Origin: Tyto alba | Lineage: Eukaryota > Chordata > Aves > Strigiformes > Tytonidae | Direction of reading: 5' to 3' | Length of the DNA stretch: 64,000 nt | NCBI RefSeq assembly: GCF_018691265.1 | Contig: NW_024881300.1 | Span: 7,635,546-7,699,545, forward strand | In this document: positions 37,763 through 50,795 of the stretch, piece by piece | Layout of the letters: every line of letters starts with the position of its first letter | Numbering within the stretch: position 1 is the first letter of the stretch | Program-made: the position numbers and the translations under genes | Notes under the pieces: model-generated | Told to the model about the DNA's origin: nothing | Databases searched by the model: none | What the model saw: the letters and a program-made list of their open reading frames with translations, nothing else

Positions 37763-39418
37763 GGCACACAAACAAAACCTACAGAAAGTGCCAAGCCAGT
37801 TTATCAAGCACTTTGGAAAGAAGACTTAGAATCTAAATTGACAAAGTGAAAGTCTAAAATCAACAATCTGAAATTCAACAGAGGTGGCATCAATATACAT
37901 AAGGAAGAGAAGTATTAGATTAAAATAGCTACAAGGTAACAAAAGAGAGAAGAACCCAAGTAGCAGCTCATCACTAAATCACTTTAGCTGTATATATTTT
38001 GTATTTTGCCACCAAAGGGCCTTTAATAGCTACAGTTGCCTCAGCCACTCACTCCTCCATCATTAAGTTTCAGAACATTATGATGATGTACTACCTTTAA
38101 CAACTAGTGGAGGAAGAGCAGAGGAATGTTGTTCTTAATTGAGTTGATAAAACCTACAGATAACTAACTGGAGTCACTCTATGTCTGAAGTATTAAAATA
38201 AACTGAAGAACATCCCAGAACACTCACAACTCAGAAGGGACAGTTCTTTACTTTTAGACCAGCTGTGCAGTCAAGGTGGAGAGGCAAATAGATATAAAAA
38301 AATAATTAAAAAAACCACCATAATACAAAGAATGAATTCCTGAAGAGTATCCTGAAACAAGTATTTAGGACTTGTAGAAAATATCTTCACAGAGATATAG
38401 AACTATATGGAGTGCAAGAGGAAACGAGGAATAATTCTTCGCAAAGGAAGAAATACTATAGGGTCCTAAGAGTGTCTGAAAAAGCTCCATAGCAGGATTC
38501 AGTGCTGATACACATGAACTGCAGTTCACAACTAATTTTTTTTCTAAAGCATTAAACTTGCCGTACATGAGAATTGTGCACCTGAGAGTTTCAGTGAAAA
38601 CATACCACCTATTAAGCATTCACTTCAGATAGCATGCATATTTTTATATGATCAATTAGGAAAGCATCTAACTGCTGCCATTTACAGGATTTTCTCTACT
38701 TCTGAAGTTCAGCTATAGGTCTAGGTTAGCAAAGTCTCAAAATATTCATTATTTGTGCTATTTAATTACATTTTTTAAAATATAGCTTACACAATTAAGA
38801 TGATGATAGCATTATTACTAGCAGAAAGAAAGCTCCTCCATTACTGTTAGCATATTACAGATCTCAGGGGTGCTTTTACAGAAAACAAAGATGTTTTTGC
38901 TTAACAGTTGGCCACAAAAGATACCTTTCCCAGGCAATTCTGGGACTCCAGAGGCAATCTATATTAAAAAGTGTGATGTTCAGTCAAGATTCAGGTAAAC
39001 ATTTTCTGTGTGTGTATCCAGAAGACTGTAATATTGCCTAACTGATGGAAAACAGCCTCACAGCTAAATAAAACAGCACAGAATATATCAAAATTAAACA
39101 TTGTTTTTTACTTCTGGACATCAGGTCTCAAAACTATTCTCATTGATAAACTTGGTCTATGCTAATATAACAAAGATAAGACCTCAAAAACTTTGTAGGA
39201 CCTCAGTGATTTCCAAAGAGAGAATCAGAAGGTCAGTTTAAGGTATCAAGATGCAAAAGAAAGCTGGAGATTGTCAAAAAGTTGTTTTTGCTGGAAACAG
39301 ATCCTGAGGAAAAAGTTTATGTAATGCTGACTGATTTTATATTCCAGAAAAACTTTTTGATATATGCATCATTTCAAGATGCATGCTTTTATCACACATA
39401 TTCTTTGAGTGTTCTTGC

Positions 39419-39442
39419 AAAAACAAAAAACAAACAAACAAA
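39419..39442. repeat. A/C-rich simple repeat (CAAA)n
   Basis: Irregular CAAAAA units pass into three CAAA units. Confidence 0.8.
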
Positions 39443-42400
39443 TCTATCTTCAATGCAAGAATTATTTCTGTACTCCATACAGCTTTCTAGCCCCAAACTG
39501 TCTATAGAGTGGTTAGTTACTAATAACAGTATGTTTAAAGGAACACATGGCTAATATCATTCATATATCACATTCTAGCAAACTATATTAAGAAATATGG
39601 AGCACTGTTCCAATTTTTAAAAACTTATATTCTCCTATCCTCTTCTTTATACAGTATTTGATAACTTTCTACTAACAAACCTCATATTACTGAAAGAAGC
39701 AATTCTAAATTAGATAAATATAAATATATAAATGTAGATGGGATTTTTGAAGGTTTCAGTTTCTTAATCAAAAATATCATCAAAAAGGTACATTTCTTTC
39801 ATCCAGAAATACATTAAAATATTTTACCTACTACTTATATTAAAAAAAAATCATTCCAATAATAAAAGTTTTAAAGAACTGTAAATCAGTAAAGAAACAT
39901 CAATATATATGATTTTATGATTTACAAATAGCAAAGTTAATCAATATGCACGAATTGATAGGTATGTGCAACTACTTAACAGGCTGCATTTACAAAGAAA
40001 AAACCTGCAAGTAGGAAATAAAAAGGGCAATTTTTACTATCATCATATATTCTTGTTGTGAAAAATAGCCATTCAGTGACAGTTAAGTACTTTCATATTT
40101 GTGCTGGTTTGGTTGAAAAGCATCCCAAAATTAACTTTTGAAAAAGGAGAATGTAAATTTACTTTTTAAAGTGTTAATTGAAAACAGAATGTTACTTTTT
40201 AGTAGTATTAGTAGTAGCGTGATCAGATGTTGGAAGTGAAACATTTCTTTATGGGGTCTCTGCAAGTGTTTTGTTCATCATGAATTTTTTTCCTAATTTT
40301 TCCACACTCTCTAGCCAGTCTGAAAGTAAAACAAGATCTGTAAACAACTATATCTTCTAATAAAAGCAAATCTTGCATCCAAAGTATACATCTGGCAAAT
40401 ACTTTCACATATGCCTTACTGAAGATGGTAAGTCAATAGTTGTCCACACCAGCAGTCCTTTTCAAAGCATACTAAGCTTCTGGGTAGGTCTCCATCAGAT
40501 TTTCATAAGTACCCCATCAAACTTTCCAACTTACATTATTTTCAACAGAATTCCATATGAATTAGGTAGCTAACCATTCTGACTACCTGTTCTATTTACA
40601 TCCTTAAATACCTCAACATCTTTGAAAATATGGTCCTTATTGCCTTTATAAATAGAGGTTTTGTCTACTCATTGCCCTCTTTCATGTCTTCTATAAGTGA
40701 AATAATAAGTTATTCAGACAAAGTTGATTTAATACAGCATTGAATATGCAGCATCAAGCTCAGACCTAACATATCAACTTCATTGACTTTCAGTAACTTT
40801 CAGAAATAAAAACCAGGTTCTCCATAACTAAGCAGCTTCAGGAATTCTTCATTTTCCTACTCTCAACATATTCTGTGCCAGATGGGTGCAGAAGTGAGTG
40901 AGGATTCACTCTCAGAGCTGAAAATAGTGTCTGGGTTGTCCAAAATAAGCTAAAGAAGTTGAAGACTGCCTAAGGCAGTTCTCAAATTTACTGGGATTTA
41001 AGCACTTAAGTCCTCTAGGTTTCTTTAAAATGTCTGTTCACTGATGCTCCAAATAAAGAAAACTGCATCCTGATTGGTAAGTGAACCTGTATCATGATCA
41101 CCTCAACTAGGAATCCAGCTTGGTACCCTTCTGTGATAGCCAGTTATTTCATACCAACTCCAATTCAATAATAAACTGTCATACTAATTAGGACACATTT
41201 ATTTAGTTATTATACCATCCTTATGCTGAAATCTGAAAGGGAATTATTGCAAAACTACCAATTCCCAAAAATTATTATAAAGGATCAAGACAATAATAAG
41301 TAAAGCAAGCCAGTAAGCTTGGAATATGGTTTGTCTTGGCAAAAAAAAATATGTATGCAATAATAATAACAAGTAGGTCCTTTTGCTCGCATATTGGTAA
41401 ACAAAAGAGTTTGGGGGTTTTTGTTGGGCTTTTTTTTTTACTTCTTAGTGTGAGCAATTAATTGTTTGATGAAAAGACCTGTAAGCAAATGATGACACAA
41501 AGCAAAGTCACTCTAAATGGAAACGTACTTGACAAGATTTGAACTGGTTAATTGCATTAAAACACTGCAGGACTCACCGTTCTGCTGTGGTATAAACAGA
41601 AGTTCACTACACAAGTTTATTTTACATCATTCCACCCTCAAATGTATATGTAATACACACATTTAAGCGAGAAACTAGAACAAAATGTAATCCCGTAACT
41701 AAAATTCTTGTATATCAAAACATATTAGAATCTTGGCTGAGAACAAAATGAAAACAAGCCATATAAAGAAATATGGTGGTGGTTTTTTGAAATCTATGGC
41801 TTGGAAAATTTTGGAGACCACCCACAAACATGTCGCTTATAAAACAAAAAAGACTGTTACAACCTATTTATAAAGATATTCCTAATCATCGCATCTGGAT
41901 ATATGCACACTCATAAAAACTAACAGCCATGGCCCATGGCCAATGACTTGATATCCTGAAATCTTCTAAACCCCTTGTCAGTCAGGGAGCTCCACCCCGC
42001 ACTTTTAGTAGCCCTACTTTAATTGCTGCAGCTGGAAATTGTATTGTTTTCTAGTACATAGGATTAGAAAATAAACTCTATTTCTGATTCTGAAAAACTG
42101 TCAAAGATTTATATAAAAGAACCACTCAAAGCAAATAGTAAATTAGTCTGTGATTTATGCTTAACATCGTAAAATGATCAAAGTCAGATACACAGTCTGA
42201 AATGTGCAGGGAACCAGAAAATGTACCAGATCCTGCTAATATATGGAATTATCAAAGACCTCCCAAATGACTTAAGTTAATTCAAGCCCCTTGTTCACAA
42301 TTAGACTGTTATCATGAAATCTGCCATTTAGTTCCTTACTATCACATCTATACAGAGAAAGTAGCACACACTGGAAAAGTCAGATTACTAAAGCCTTACA

Positions 42401-45400
42401 TCTTTTCTCTCTCGTAAAAAAAAAAAAAATCTGTTTAAAGAAGTGTATTTTCTTTCAAGTGAATTTGATGCTGTCTAATTTAATTCTTGATGTTTTTTCC
42501 ATTGTACGGCAAGGTGTCCTTTAAGCAAGGAAAAACAGCTATAAAAAATAGCTGCATCTCTGCTTTGAAAGAGACAAGCTCTTTTTATTTCTTCTGAAGA
42601 AGCTCATTACAATGTGATGGACAAAATGTCAGAAATAATTAAGTGCAAAAGGTGAGATATATATATATTTTTTTGAGAGAAAGAAATATTGACTATTGGA
42701 AATGCTGCTTTTCTGCAGGCCTCTGCTCCCCTCCTCCCCAAATTCTTGGTTACTTGACATGAATTTATTACAAAATAAATTAAAAGCTAAAGGAAACTAA
42801 GAAGAGAAAGTAACATACCACATGAAAACACCATTAACACATTTTCTTAGTGAAAATGAAGTTAAAAGAGCTTGATGTTAGAATAGAGACTGTTGCAAGA
42901 CAGTATCCACATGCATACAAACACAAAATCAAACTGCACTTCACAGGAGGAGCAGAGCTCTCTGTGAAGCTCAAAAGCCTTTGGACTTTTCTCATTTCAT
43001 ATTGAGGAGGTCATGCTTCCCCCCACCCCAGGGTCAGCATTGTAAACATCAGCTCATCAAGATAAGAAAGTTAAGGCAGATGATATTAATTACCTGTCCT
43101 TTCAAGTCATCCCTGTCTCACATCTGGTTTCCTCTTTGTAACGTTCATCTAGGCCAATAAAAGCAGGGGAGTAGGGGGCAGAACAAAAAACCACTTCAGC
43201 AGCCTTCTTCTTTCCCAGGCTGCTAATGGCACACGAGTGCTTCATTTGCTGCATCCACACACTGACTCACACGTGGACACACACATGCAGTACGTTTAGG
43301 AACCTTTAGCGCAAAACAGTTAGTTGGTGTCCTACAAACCAACGTATATCAGAAAATTGTGAGGTCAGCTCTAGCCATACCACAATACTGGCAGAAATTC
43401 ATTCCATATCTTTTGCTACATTTCATATAAACTGTTGGTAGCAATTGGACTTCTCAGGTGTATTGTAGATGTGTTTTTGAAAGCCTGGCATTGAGACTCT
43501 TAAATAGATCAAATACCAGTGCTTTAGTAAGACAACAGTCTTAACAGACCTCACTGTTTGGATATCTTCTCTTACTTGGTTTTTGTTTCAATATGTAATC
43601 TGTCACTCGGACCACACAGATGATCACTTCTCTACCAGCATCTGTCACTTCTGGACCAGAAATAAAAACCGCCATTCTTTTCTCCTCAAATCACGACATG
43701 TAATAAAATGATCGTTTAGCTAAACTGTATAAGCTTATTTTTTTTTTTTTAAGTGATATGATAGTTGCTTGTGTTGCCGTTTAAATTAAGCCTTTAAAAC
43801 ATTAGTTTTGAACAGGAACGCTGCCAGTTCAAAATTTTCTTTTTATTGCTTCTTATAAACATCACAGAGAATTAAGAATCCTAGGGCAGTCAATAAGATA
43901 ACTTCTACTTTGAATTACTTTTTAATAGAAGGCATTTTCAAATTTTCTGAAGTTCTTTGACAATCACAACCATTCTAAAGTATATTATAAAGTTCAGGCA
44001 AAAAAAGATCAGGTACTACACATCCAGGCTCTCACTAATGCAGCCAGTCTACATTAGTTTCAGTCCATAATTTGGAATGAAAAGCACTCTACCTAATTTC
44101 CATTCCTTAACCTATCCTGTCTATACATTTCTTTTGCTTTCAAAGTCTCAAACTGTTATTCTATGTAACTTGATTCCTGTTATTTTTGCAACCACAAAGC
44201 TATTTTCATGTATGTTAATGCAATCAAGTCTAAGGGTCTATTAGCTATCACATATACTTGTAAATCTAAGGCTAAAGAGTTGCATCTCTGTACTAAAGGA
44301 ACAATATATACATAAGCTCTTATTTACTAAATGAAAGGATTTGCAATTTCTCTGAACTCTCCTTTCATTTTGCTGCCATGGACAGACCAGATAAATACTG
44401 TGGTAAGATCTGTTTATTGATTAATTTAATTATAGTTATTATCTACAAAGAACACTATATGATAGTAATTCAAAGTCAGATACACAGATATGCAAACAAT
44501 GTTAATTTCAGCATTGTTTCAATTCAGTCACTTTGTGCATATCAGTATTCATGCCGTATTTAAATACATGCTCACATTCATGCTTTTTCCACAGTAACAC
44601 TGCCTCATTTAGTGTACAACATTATTTTAATAAAACTTGGTTTATACTGTGACTATACATCTGACAACAAGCTTATTTCTTGGGGGTAATTTCTGAACTA
44701 CTATGCTTCTTTCTAGTGTTCACTATAGAATGATTTAAAAAACAAACAAAACAATACACAAAACCTACAAAACTTAATTAATCTTCACAAAACGTTCCAT
44801 ATTACTGGGGAAATAATGATCTCAATCACATCTGCACCAGCCAATTGATCCCAGTAATAAAAAGAATCATTTCATTCCTATTAGTGCAACACACTCCTAT
44901 AGAAGAGTATAGAGTATGAGGTCATATGGAACAGGAACTTGCAGCGAGGCAGCCCACAGCAACCGAACACCAGCCACCCGTTAGCAGTACTTACATTTAA
45001 CAGTGCAATGCTATTAACTACAGAGCAGCTAGAGCAGATTTAATGTGCTGTCTCACTCCAATAGGCTGTGGGCACTGAAGTGTCCCATTTTGAGTGAGCA
45101 CAGGTATCTATCTCTACACACATGGCAACCAGTAGAGCAGGCATGCCCTTTGATCCATCTCTGCCGCTAATTTCTGATGCAGTCTTTAGCAAGAGAGTGT
45201 TGCTGTTTTTTTCCTGTCAGTAAACCTGGGACAATAATATTTATCTCCCCCTAGCATTTAAGAATGCAATGCAGAAATTAACCATTTTGCAAAATATTTT
45301 GAACACAGAAGCATGTAAAAAACAGATCTAGGCTATTATATCAAAAAGCAACTTCAACTACATTTGTGTGTCCCTGATCTTGGCTAGTTAAGGGACTGAA

Positions 45401-48400
45401 ATATTCAGGCCACAGACTGTGAATGTTCAAAGATTTTGATTTAACACTGAGAAAACTTAACTGTGAGCCACAACCAAACCAACCAGGGGCGTGACTACAG
45501 TATATGGTTGTTCTTATCTCTCAGGACATAATGTGATAAGTAAGCTAACAGATCCTTAGGAATTAACATCATAAAATACTAACTGGTCAGTCAATACTTA
45601 GCTTGTGCCTGGATTCAAAGACTCAGCACACAGCAAAAGCTGGATGTGAACTTTCGGTTATACGGCTCATGTGGTAATAAGGTATTACAGTAATGGTATG
45701 TCATCCTTAAACAATACACCTAGTATTGCCCTACAATACACAGAGATGCTGCCTATTGCTGCTTAACCAGATAAGAGAATGCAACAGCTAATTTTCTCTT
45801 TTTTGATGGTATGCAAAAATTATGACTTAGAATTCAATTCTCTAATCATAAAAAAAATGTCATGTAACCCTTACAGCCAAATTCATTATCTTTCAGTCAA
45901 AGCTCTCTCAAAATAACATCCTCGCTAGTCACTCTCCTTTGTAGACCAGAGAAGTACTACCCAAGTTCACCTCCTTTGGATGTGCCAGAACAGTCTAAGT
46001 TTCCTACACACTGGTGTGCAAGAAAAAACAATTACTGAAATACTTTCTCCAGTGGTCAGTGCATGAGATATCCTGTTACAAGTACTTAAAAGAGCATGTA
46101 ATTTACCCATTGATTCAATAAATGAGATTAACAATTTTGGATTATAATTATCAGGCCTTAAATCAATTAACTATTATCAACACAAAAATGAATATAGTGA
46201 AATCTTGCAGGGATGACCAGTAGGCGTGCCTCTACCATGGCAATGAACATCAATTCATATGTTTGTTTTGTCTCTCTCAACCACCGTATGTAACCATTTG
46301 AACAGTCTATGTATGTAGGTAGATGAAACTTTCATTTTTAGTTTGATCAATCCCGGTTTTGAATTTCCCTATTTGACTTCAGCATATTTATTGAGTATGT
46401 ACTTTGAAGATTATTCTGAGAAATTATTAGGCTAAACTGAAAAATTTAAATAAGCAATTTTAGGTTTTGACAACTTTTTGAAAAAGCAACGGAGGAATCC
46501 AGTTGATGCCAAGTCCTACTTTCATGAAAGAATAAGAAGGCACAAAAGTTAAAGGAATGGATTAACATTTAAGGAATGTTTCTCTCCAGGACATTGCTCA
46601 CACACGCTGGACTCCTTGTGTTTATAATGACAGATGCAGGTTAGCCCTTTATCTACAGCAAATCACCCAGTGGAAGATGGCATTGCATCTGTAGTATGCC
46701 TTTAAATGTCTAGCTAGCAAATGTCAAAACTATTAGATCTGGTTTTATAAAATGAACTTTCAAGCCTTTGAAAGATAGTTTACACTTTGAAAAAGATTAA
46801 AAACTTCTGTGTTGATCTCAAATAATAGAAAGAGAACATTAACATGCTTCAGGAAAGAGGAGGTGCACTGCCGTATGAACACATAAAACCAAGCAAGCAG
46901 TCTAATGTTTTCTGGCTATGTTTTTTAGCAAAAATTTAAGACAGATGTGAGCAACATAAATCCTGCTTAACATCTCTTGCTTAGCAACACAAGATGTTTG
47001 ATAACACATGGGATATTTAACGCTAAGAGCCATACACTTGGACCGACATAGATATGAAAAAGGAATAAAAAACAGTTTTCTCTTAAAAAAAAATATAGCA
47101 TTATCAAATTGCTTAAGTGATTAATGTTCCTAAGCATCGTTTTAAAATAATGTAGACTGAGTTTTCAATGTGGCTTCAGAACTTACATTCATAAACCTTT
47201 TTGGAAAACATTTATCTCATATTCATTCACCAAACAACACAATTCTGTCTTAGTCCACTGAACCAAAATCCTTGCTGAAAGATGATTCTTGGATGAATTG
47301 TACCACAGTAGCTACCAGTACACATCTATTTATACTGGGCAGTACTGTCTTTGAGAGCAGAAGTAGTAATAGGATGACAACAGTAGGAACTAGAACTAGT
47401 AACAACCTTGGGTATGTAAGCTCTTAATGAAACAAGTAATCTAGAAATTTGAATTCATCTTTCAGATGAGTAGTTTCTACCTAGATAAGCTGCCAAAGTA
47501 TGTGCAACTTTCAACCTTGGCAAATAATTGCATCCCCCCAGCAGTACAACTCCTAGCTTTCCATTTCACTACCACCAGCAACTTGTTTTGAGAAACAACT
47601 TCAAGCTTAATAACAAAAGGTGAAAATACAGATGAGAGAGCCTGCAGCCACTCTTCTATATTTATTCTACATTTACTGAAACCACTCATCTGGGCCTACA
47701 ATTACAAGGTGATTCGTGTAGCTAAGGACTTTAAACCTGTACATCCAAAGCCAACACATTTAAGGCATGACCTCTCCAGTGGCTTCCAGTGAGAACATGG
47801 AAACAGCCTTGGGTGCACTAGGCACAGATAGCCATACTATGTCTGCATTACCAAGACACTCTGACATAAAAAGGATGAACAAAAACACAATCATGTAGCA
47901 TACTGCTTGAGTATTAAACGAAAAAAATCTCTCCATCATATACAATAGCCAAGAAGGAAAGAAACAGTTAATGACTTGAAAAAAAACGTGCAGTTTGAAT
48001 TAGCTGAGATTTACATAATGACCAGACAAGTCCTGACACCTGCCTGATGTCACTTAATAGCTTTCATACCTACACTGTTTAAGTATGCAAAGATATATTG
48101 ATCCTCTAAATAAATATAGATAAATATGTGCATATATTTTCAAAGTAGCTATTGAAAGAACACCAGACTAATGTTAGTACATTCATTGAGAAAAGGTTTA
48201 GATATCAGTTATTTACAAGCCATAATCATCCCAACAAAACTATGTTAATCAGACTAATGAGCTATGTGAATTTACTCCATACTTGACACAAATGGCTAAA
48301 TGTTTATTAATATATAGTTTAAGAGATAATATCAGATTTAGTCAACAGATACATTCCCCATTGAAAAGCACACATGTATAGCTGGAGACTCCATACGCTT

Positions 48401-48440
48401 CTTGTTAACTGCCTCCAAAATAAAGATTTGCTGTAACAGC

Positions 48441-48735
48441 TTGGAAATTCCTAGAAAGTTTCTAAATCCAGTAATTCCCAGAAAACACAGTGATTCCTGG
48501 AAAGCACTTGAAAAATTATCCAAATCCACAAAAAAATCCCACCCCACAGTAGAAAGCACTGACTTCCAGGAATTCCTAGAAAGCATGGAAAAATTCCTGG
48601 AAAGACTCTCAATCCAAGAATCCCCATAAAGCCCTCAGATCTCTAGAAATAACTCAGAAATTCCTAGAACACACCTAGAATATCCAGAAATTTCTAGGAT
48701 GCACTGGAAAATTCCTGTGAACTAGGAATTCCTAT
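48441..48735. repeat. Degenerate ~21-bp minisatellite with seven TTCNNNGAA sites
   Basis: Diverged copies of a unit close to ATTCCTRGAAAGCACTKGAAA recur across about 300 bp. Exact TTCNNNGAA palindromes, the STAT-binding (GAS) consensus, start at 48448, 48475, 48494, 48564, 48573, 48594 and 48661. The pair at 48564 and 48573 abut with no gap. Further near-matches (CTCTAGAA, TTTCTAGGA, TAGGAATTCCTA) extend to about 48735. Because the unit is palindromic, frames of 75 residues (plus, 48402-48629) and 82 residues (minus, 48338-48586) are open on opposite strands. I read both as by-products of the repeat, not proteins. Regulatory function is inference. Confidence 0.8.
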
Positions 48736-49539
48736 GCCCTGTCACAGGACACATCAAAAGAGCTGGGAATACTCTTGCGAGTCTCCACATGTTAGAGGTG
48801 TGCATGCCACAAATGTTGCACAAGAAACCCTGAGAGCCAGTATTCACCACTTATTCTAAAACGACCAAGAGGGCTCTCTAGTTAGGTTAATACTTGTGAA
48901 GTTTGATTATTTTTTCATTTCTCTTTGGAGAAACATGTGTTCCATGGATATTGTTAAAATAATGTTGTGGCATCATCACCAGCATAAAACAGAAAAATTA
49001 GGGTCTAGTTCCAAGCTTTATCCCATATTTTTTGTATGGTAATGGAGAAAGCACTTAATGCCTATATTTCAATTTTCCTCTCAGAAGGATGTACTGTATT
49101 GCACTGTCAGTACAGCACTGGTCAGTTCATTCTTCAGTCCTGTCTCTTTTTCACCCAGTTTTGTGGGCTGAACCAAGCTTAAAAGGTAGTAACACAGGAC
49201 AAGGACTCTTGAAACTGCAGTCAGCTATTATTTACTCCTAATTTAAGGTGCACTGATACTGTTATGTCAGGTATACAAGAAGCCAGACACAGAAAACACA
49301 CGATGTGAAAAAAAAATAATGTCTGAACTAAACTGAAAAAAACAGGTAGGTCTCATTCCAACTGCAAAAAAAAACAACCAACCAAACAAACAAACAAGAC
49401 AAACCAAAGCCGTTTACCATTCCTAAATATTCTTTGTTAGGAAGGACATTAAATAAAAAAGGAAAAGGAGCTGTTACAGTATGTTATATGGTACAAATGA
49501 GAGCACTGATAAGAGGAGACAGGAATGATAATGACTACT
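48736..49539. other. AT-rich noncoding spacer with an A/C-rich run
   Basis: Nothing gene-like. An A-run passing into CAAC/CAAA units lies at 49366-49407. Confidence 0.7.
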
Positions 49540-49655
49540 AATAATTAATATTTAGCATTTCTAAAGCCTTTTCATCTGTAGACCTAAAAAGCTCTCCTTA
49601 AAAGCATGCAACTGTTACTCTCTCCATTTAATAGATGAAGGAGGCAAACAGTGTC
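49540..49655 (+). repeat. Ancient amniote SINE/LINE-tail relic (MIR/L3-type)
   Basis: TAATATTTAGCATTTCTAAA, then CCTTTTCATCTGTAGACCTA, then AAAGCTCTCCTTAAAAG, and further on CTCTCCATTTAATAGATGAA with GGAGGCAAACAGTG. The order matches a repeat known in turtles, crocodiles and birds: 'TAGCACTTATATAGCGCTTTTCATCTGTAGATCTCAAAGCGCTTTACAAA...CCATTTTACAGATGGGGAAACTGAGGCACAG' (recollection). Agreement over many modules makes this one of the better-supported relics in the window. Confidence 0.72.
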
Positions 49656-50635
49656 TCCAATTTATTTGTATTAAAAAAGTGTACACTGATAGTGCTTAGG
49701 GACCTGCCAAGTACAAGGCCTGTTCTTCCAGGTTCTATGCCAAAATCTTGTAATAAAATAGCTGCTGCCTCAAACAGTTTACAACTGAAATAGGCGGGAC
49801 AATGCAAAGGTGGGGAGAGAGGTTTAACATAAACATGGCATTAAGCATACAGCCCTTTTGGTATGTTTTTTTTTTTGGGGGGGGGGGATGGCGAGGGAGG
49901 CAGGCAGGTGGATTGAAGGAGGGGATAAAAGAAACATGAGCAAAAGGGGACACTGAAAGAAGTGAATGCTGGACTAGATGGAGTTTAAAAGAATTATCAG
50001 GGGAAATGTGGAATGTTGGCAAGATTAACAGAAGGAAAAAGTTGGTAAATCATAAGGTAGAGGAAGTTCATCAGAATGGACAACTCTTTGCTATTATTAC
50101 ATGAACTGAAGCACCTGTATTTGATGTCTCCTATTAGCTGAATTGATCCAACTCTTTAGCTGGCTCCTTTCTCCAGATACTTTCCCCAAAGCTGCATGAT
50201 AATGAATAGCCTAGCGACTCCAAAAGAGGACTGATCCAGCAGTGATGATGGCTGCCTCCACTCAGTGTACCAGGGCAAAATTTGCTAAACTGCACATTCA
50301 GCTAGGGAAACTAATTTGCTAGAGCAATTAGGAAGTGAATTAGACTAGACATAGAGAAATATTTCCTTTTCTTTGTATATGCATTTGTGTGCATGACTGC
50401 CCCCAAGTATAGGGGTCCTTTGATTCTTCAAACTAGCGGATGTTGCACTAACCTGAAAGCTTAAGAGGGCCTACTCAACTGGAAGAGGACAGTTTGATTA
50501 GACAAAGCCTATGTCCGAAGAGCTGTGGCAACAGACAAATACCAGGAGGGAAAGCACACAAAATATCCAGAACATAAAGGAAAATCCTAAAAGTTACTAT
50601 TCACATTTCAGCAGTTTTTAAGATACCTCATACCA
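49656..50635. other. Noncoding spacer with a T11G11 run
   Basis: Contains T11G11 at 49866-49887. The 95-residue minus-strand frame (49735-50022) spans that run, which yields a proline- and lysine-rich low-complexity patch. It is not a credible gene. Confidence 0.7.
49866..49887. repeat. T11G11 homopolymer junction
   Basis: Eleven T directly followed by eleven G, then ATGGCGAGGGAGGCAGGCAG. Confidence 0.9.
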
Positions 50636-50795
50636 CTAGGCACTCTACAGGTACATGAAGTAGTCCTGCCTCACAGATTCTGTCATCCAAAAAAATACGA
50701 AAGACACAGGCAAGAAAGAAAAATAGATGTACAGAGCGGGCCAGAAACTTGCTCAAGTCACCTAACAAGCTGATGGCCAAGAGATAGAAATAAAA
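50636..50795 (+). repeat. Ancient amniote SINE/LINE-tail relic (MIR/L3-type)
   Basis: GGCACTCTACAGGTACATGA, AGTCCTGCCTCACAGATTCT, AAGACACAGGCAAGAAAGAA, AGATGTACAGAGCGGGCCAG, AACTTGCTCAAGTCACCTAA and GATGGCCAAGAGATAGAAAT occur in the order expected for 'GCGCTGTACAGGTAC...AGTCCCTGCCTCAAAGAGCTTACAATC...AAGACAGACAAAG...GGCACAGAGAGG...ACTTGCCCAAGGTCACACAAC...GTGGCAGAGCCAGGAATAGAAC' (recollection). It lies about 1 kb from the similar relic at 49540-49655, in the same orientation, and may belong to the same original insertion or a neighbouring one. Confidence 0.72.

Larger units (their letters stand above)
35887..48440. other. Long AT-rich noncoding stretch, no gene seen
   Basis: The largest uninterrupted featureless interval. 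The best open frames are 92 residues (36259-36537), 90 (39282-39554) and 84 (38365-38619 minus), none with a domain, signal peptide or neighbouring splice sites of quality. Simple repeats: A24 at 37739-37762, a CAAA run at 39419-39442, A14 at 42416-42429 and T13 at 43738-43750. An acceptor-like tract (CCTTCTTCTTTCCCAG) ending near 43219 lacks a good donor. No transposon end was recognised. Confidence 0.65.

Noticed and set aside
40102..40125. TGTGCTGGTTTGGTTGAAAA as the start of a second avian LTR
   Set aside because: Only the first ~18 bases resemble avian LTR starts. No matching body, TATA, poly-A signal or CA end follows.
40750..40800. CTTCATTGACTTTCAGT as an ancient repeat core
   Set aside because: A single short module without the neighbouring modules.
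48338..48629. Overlapping 82- and 75-residue frames as a repeat protein
   Set aside because: They are translations of a palindromic minisatellite on both strands.
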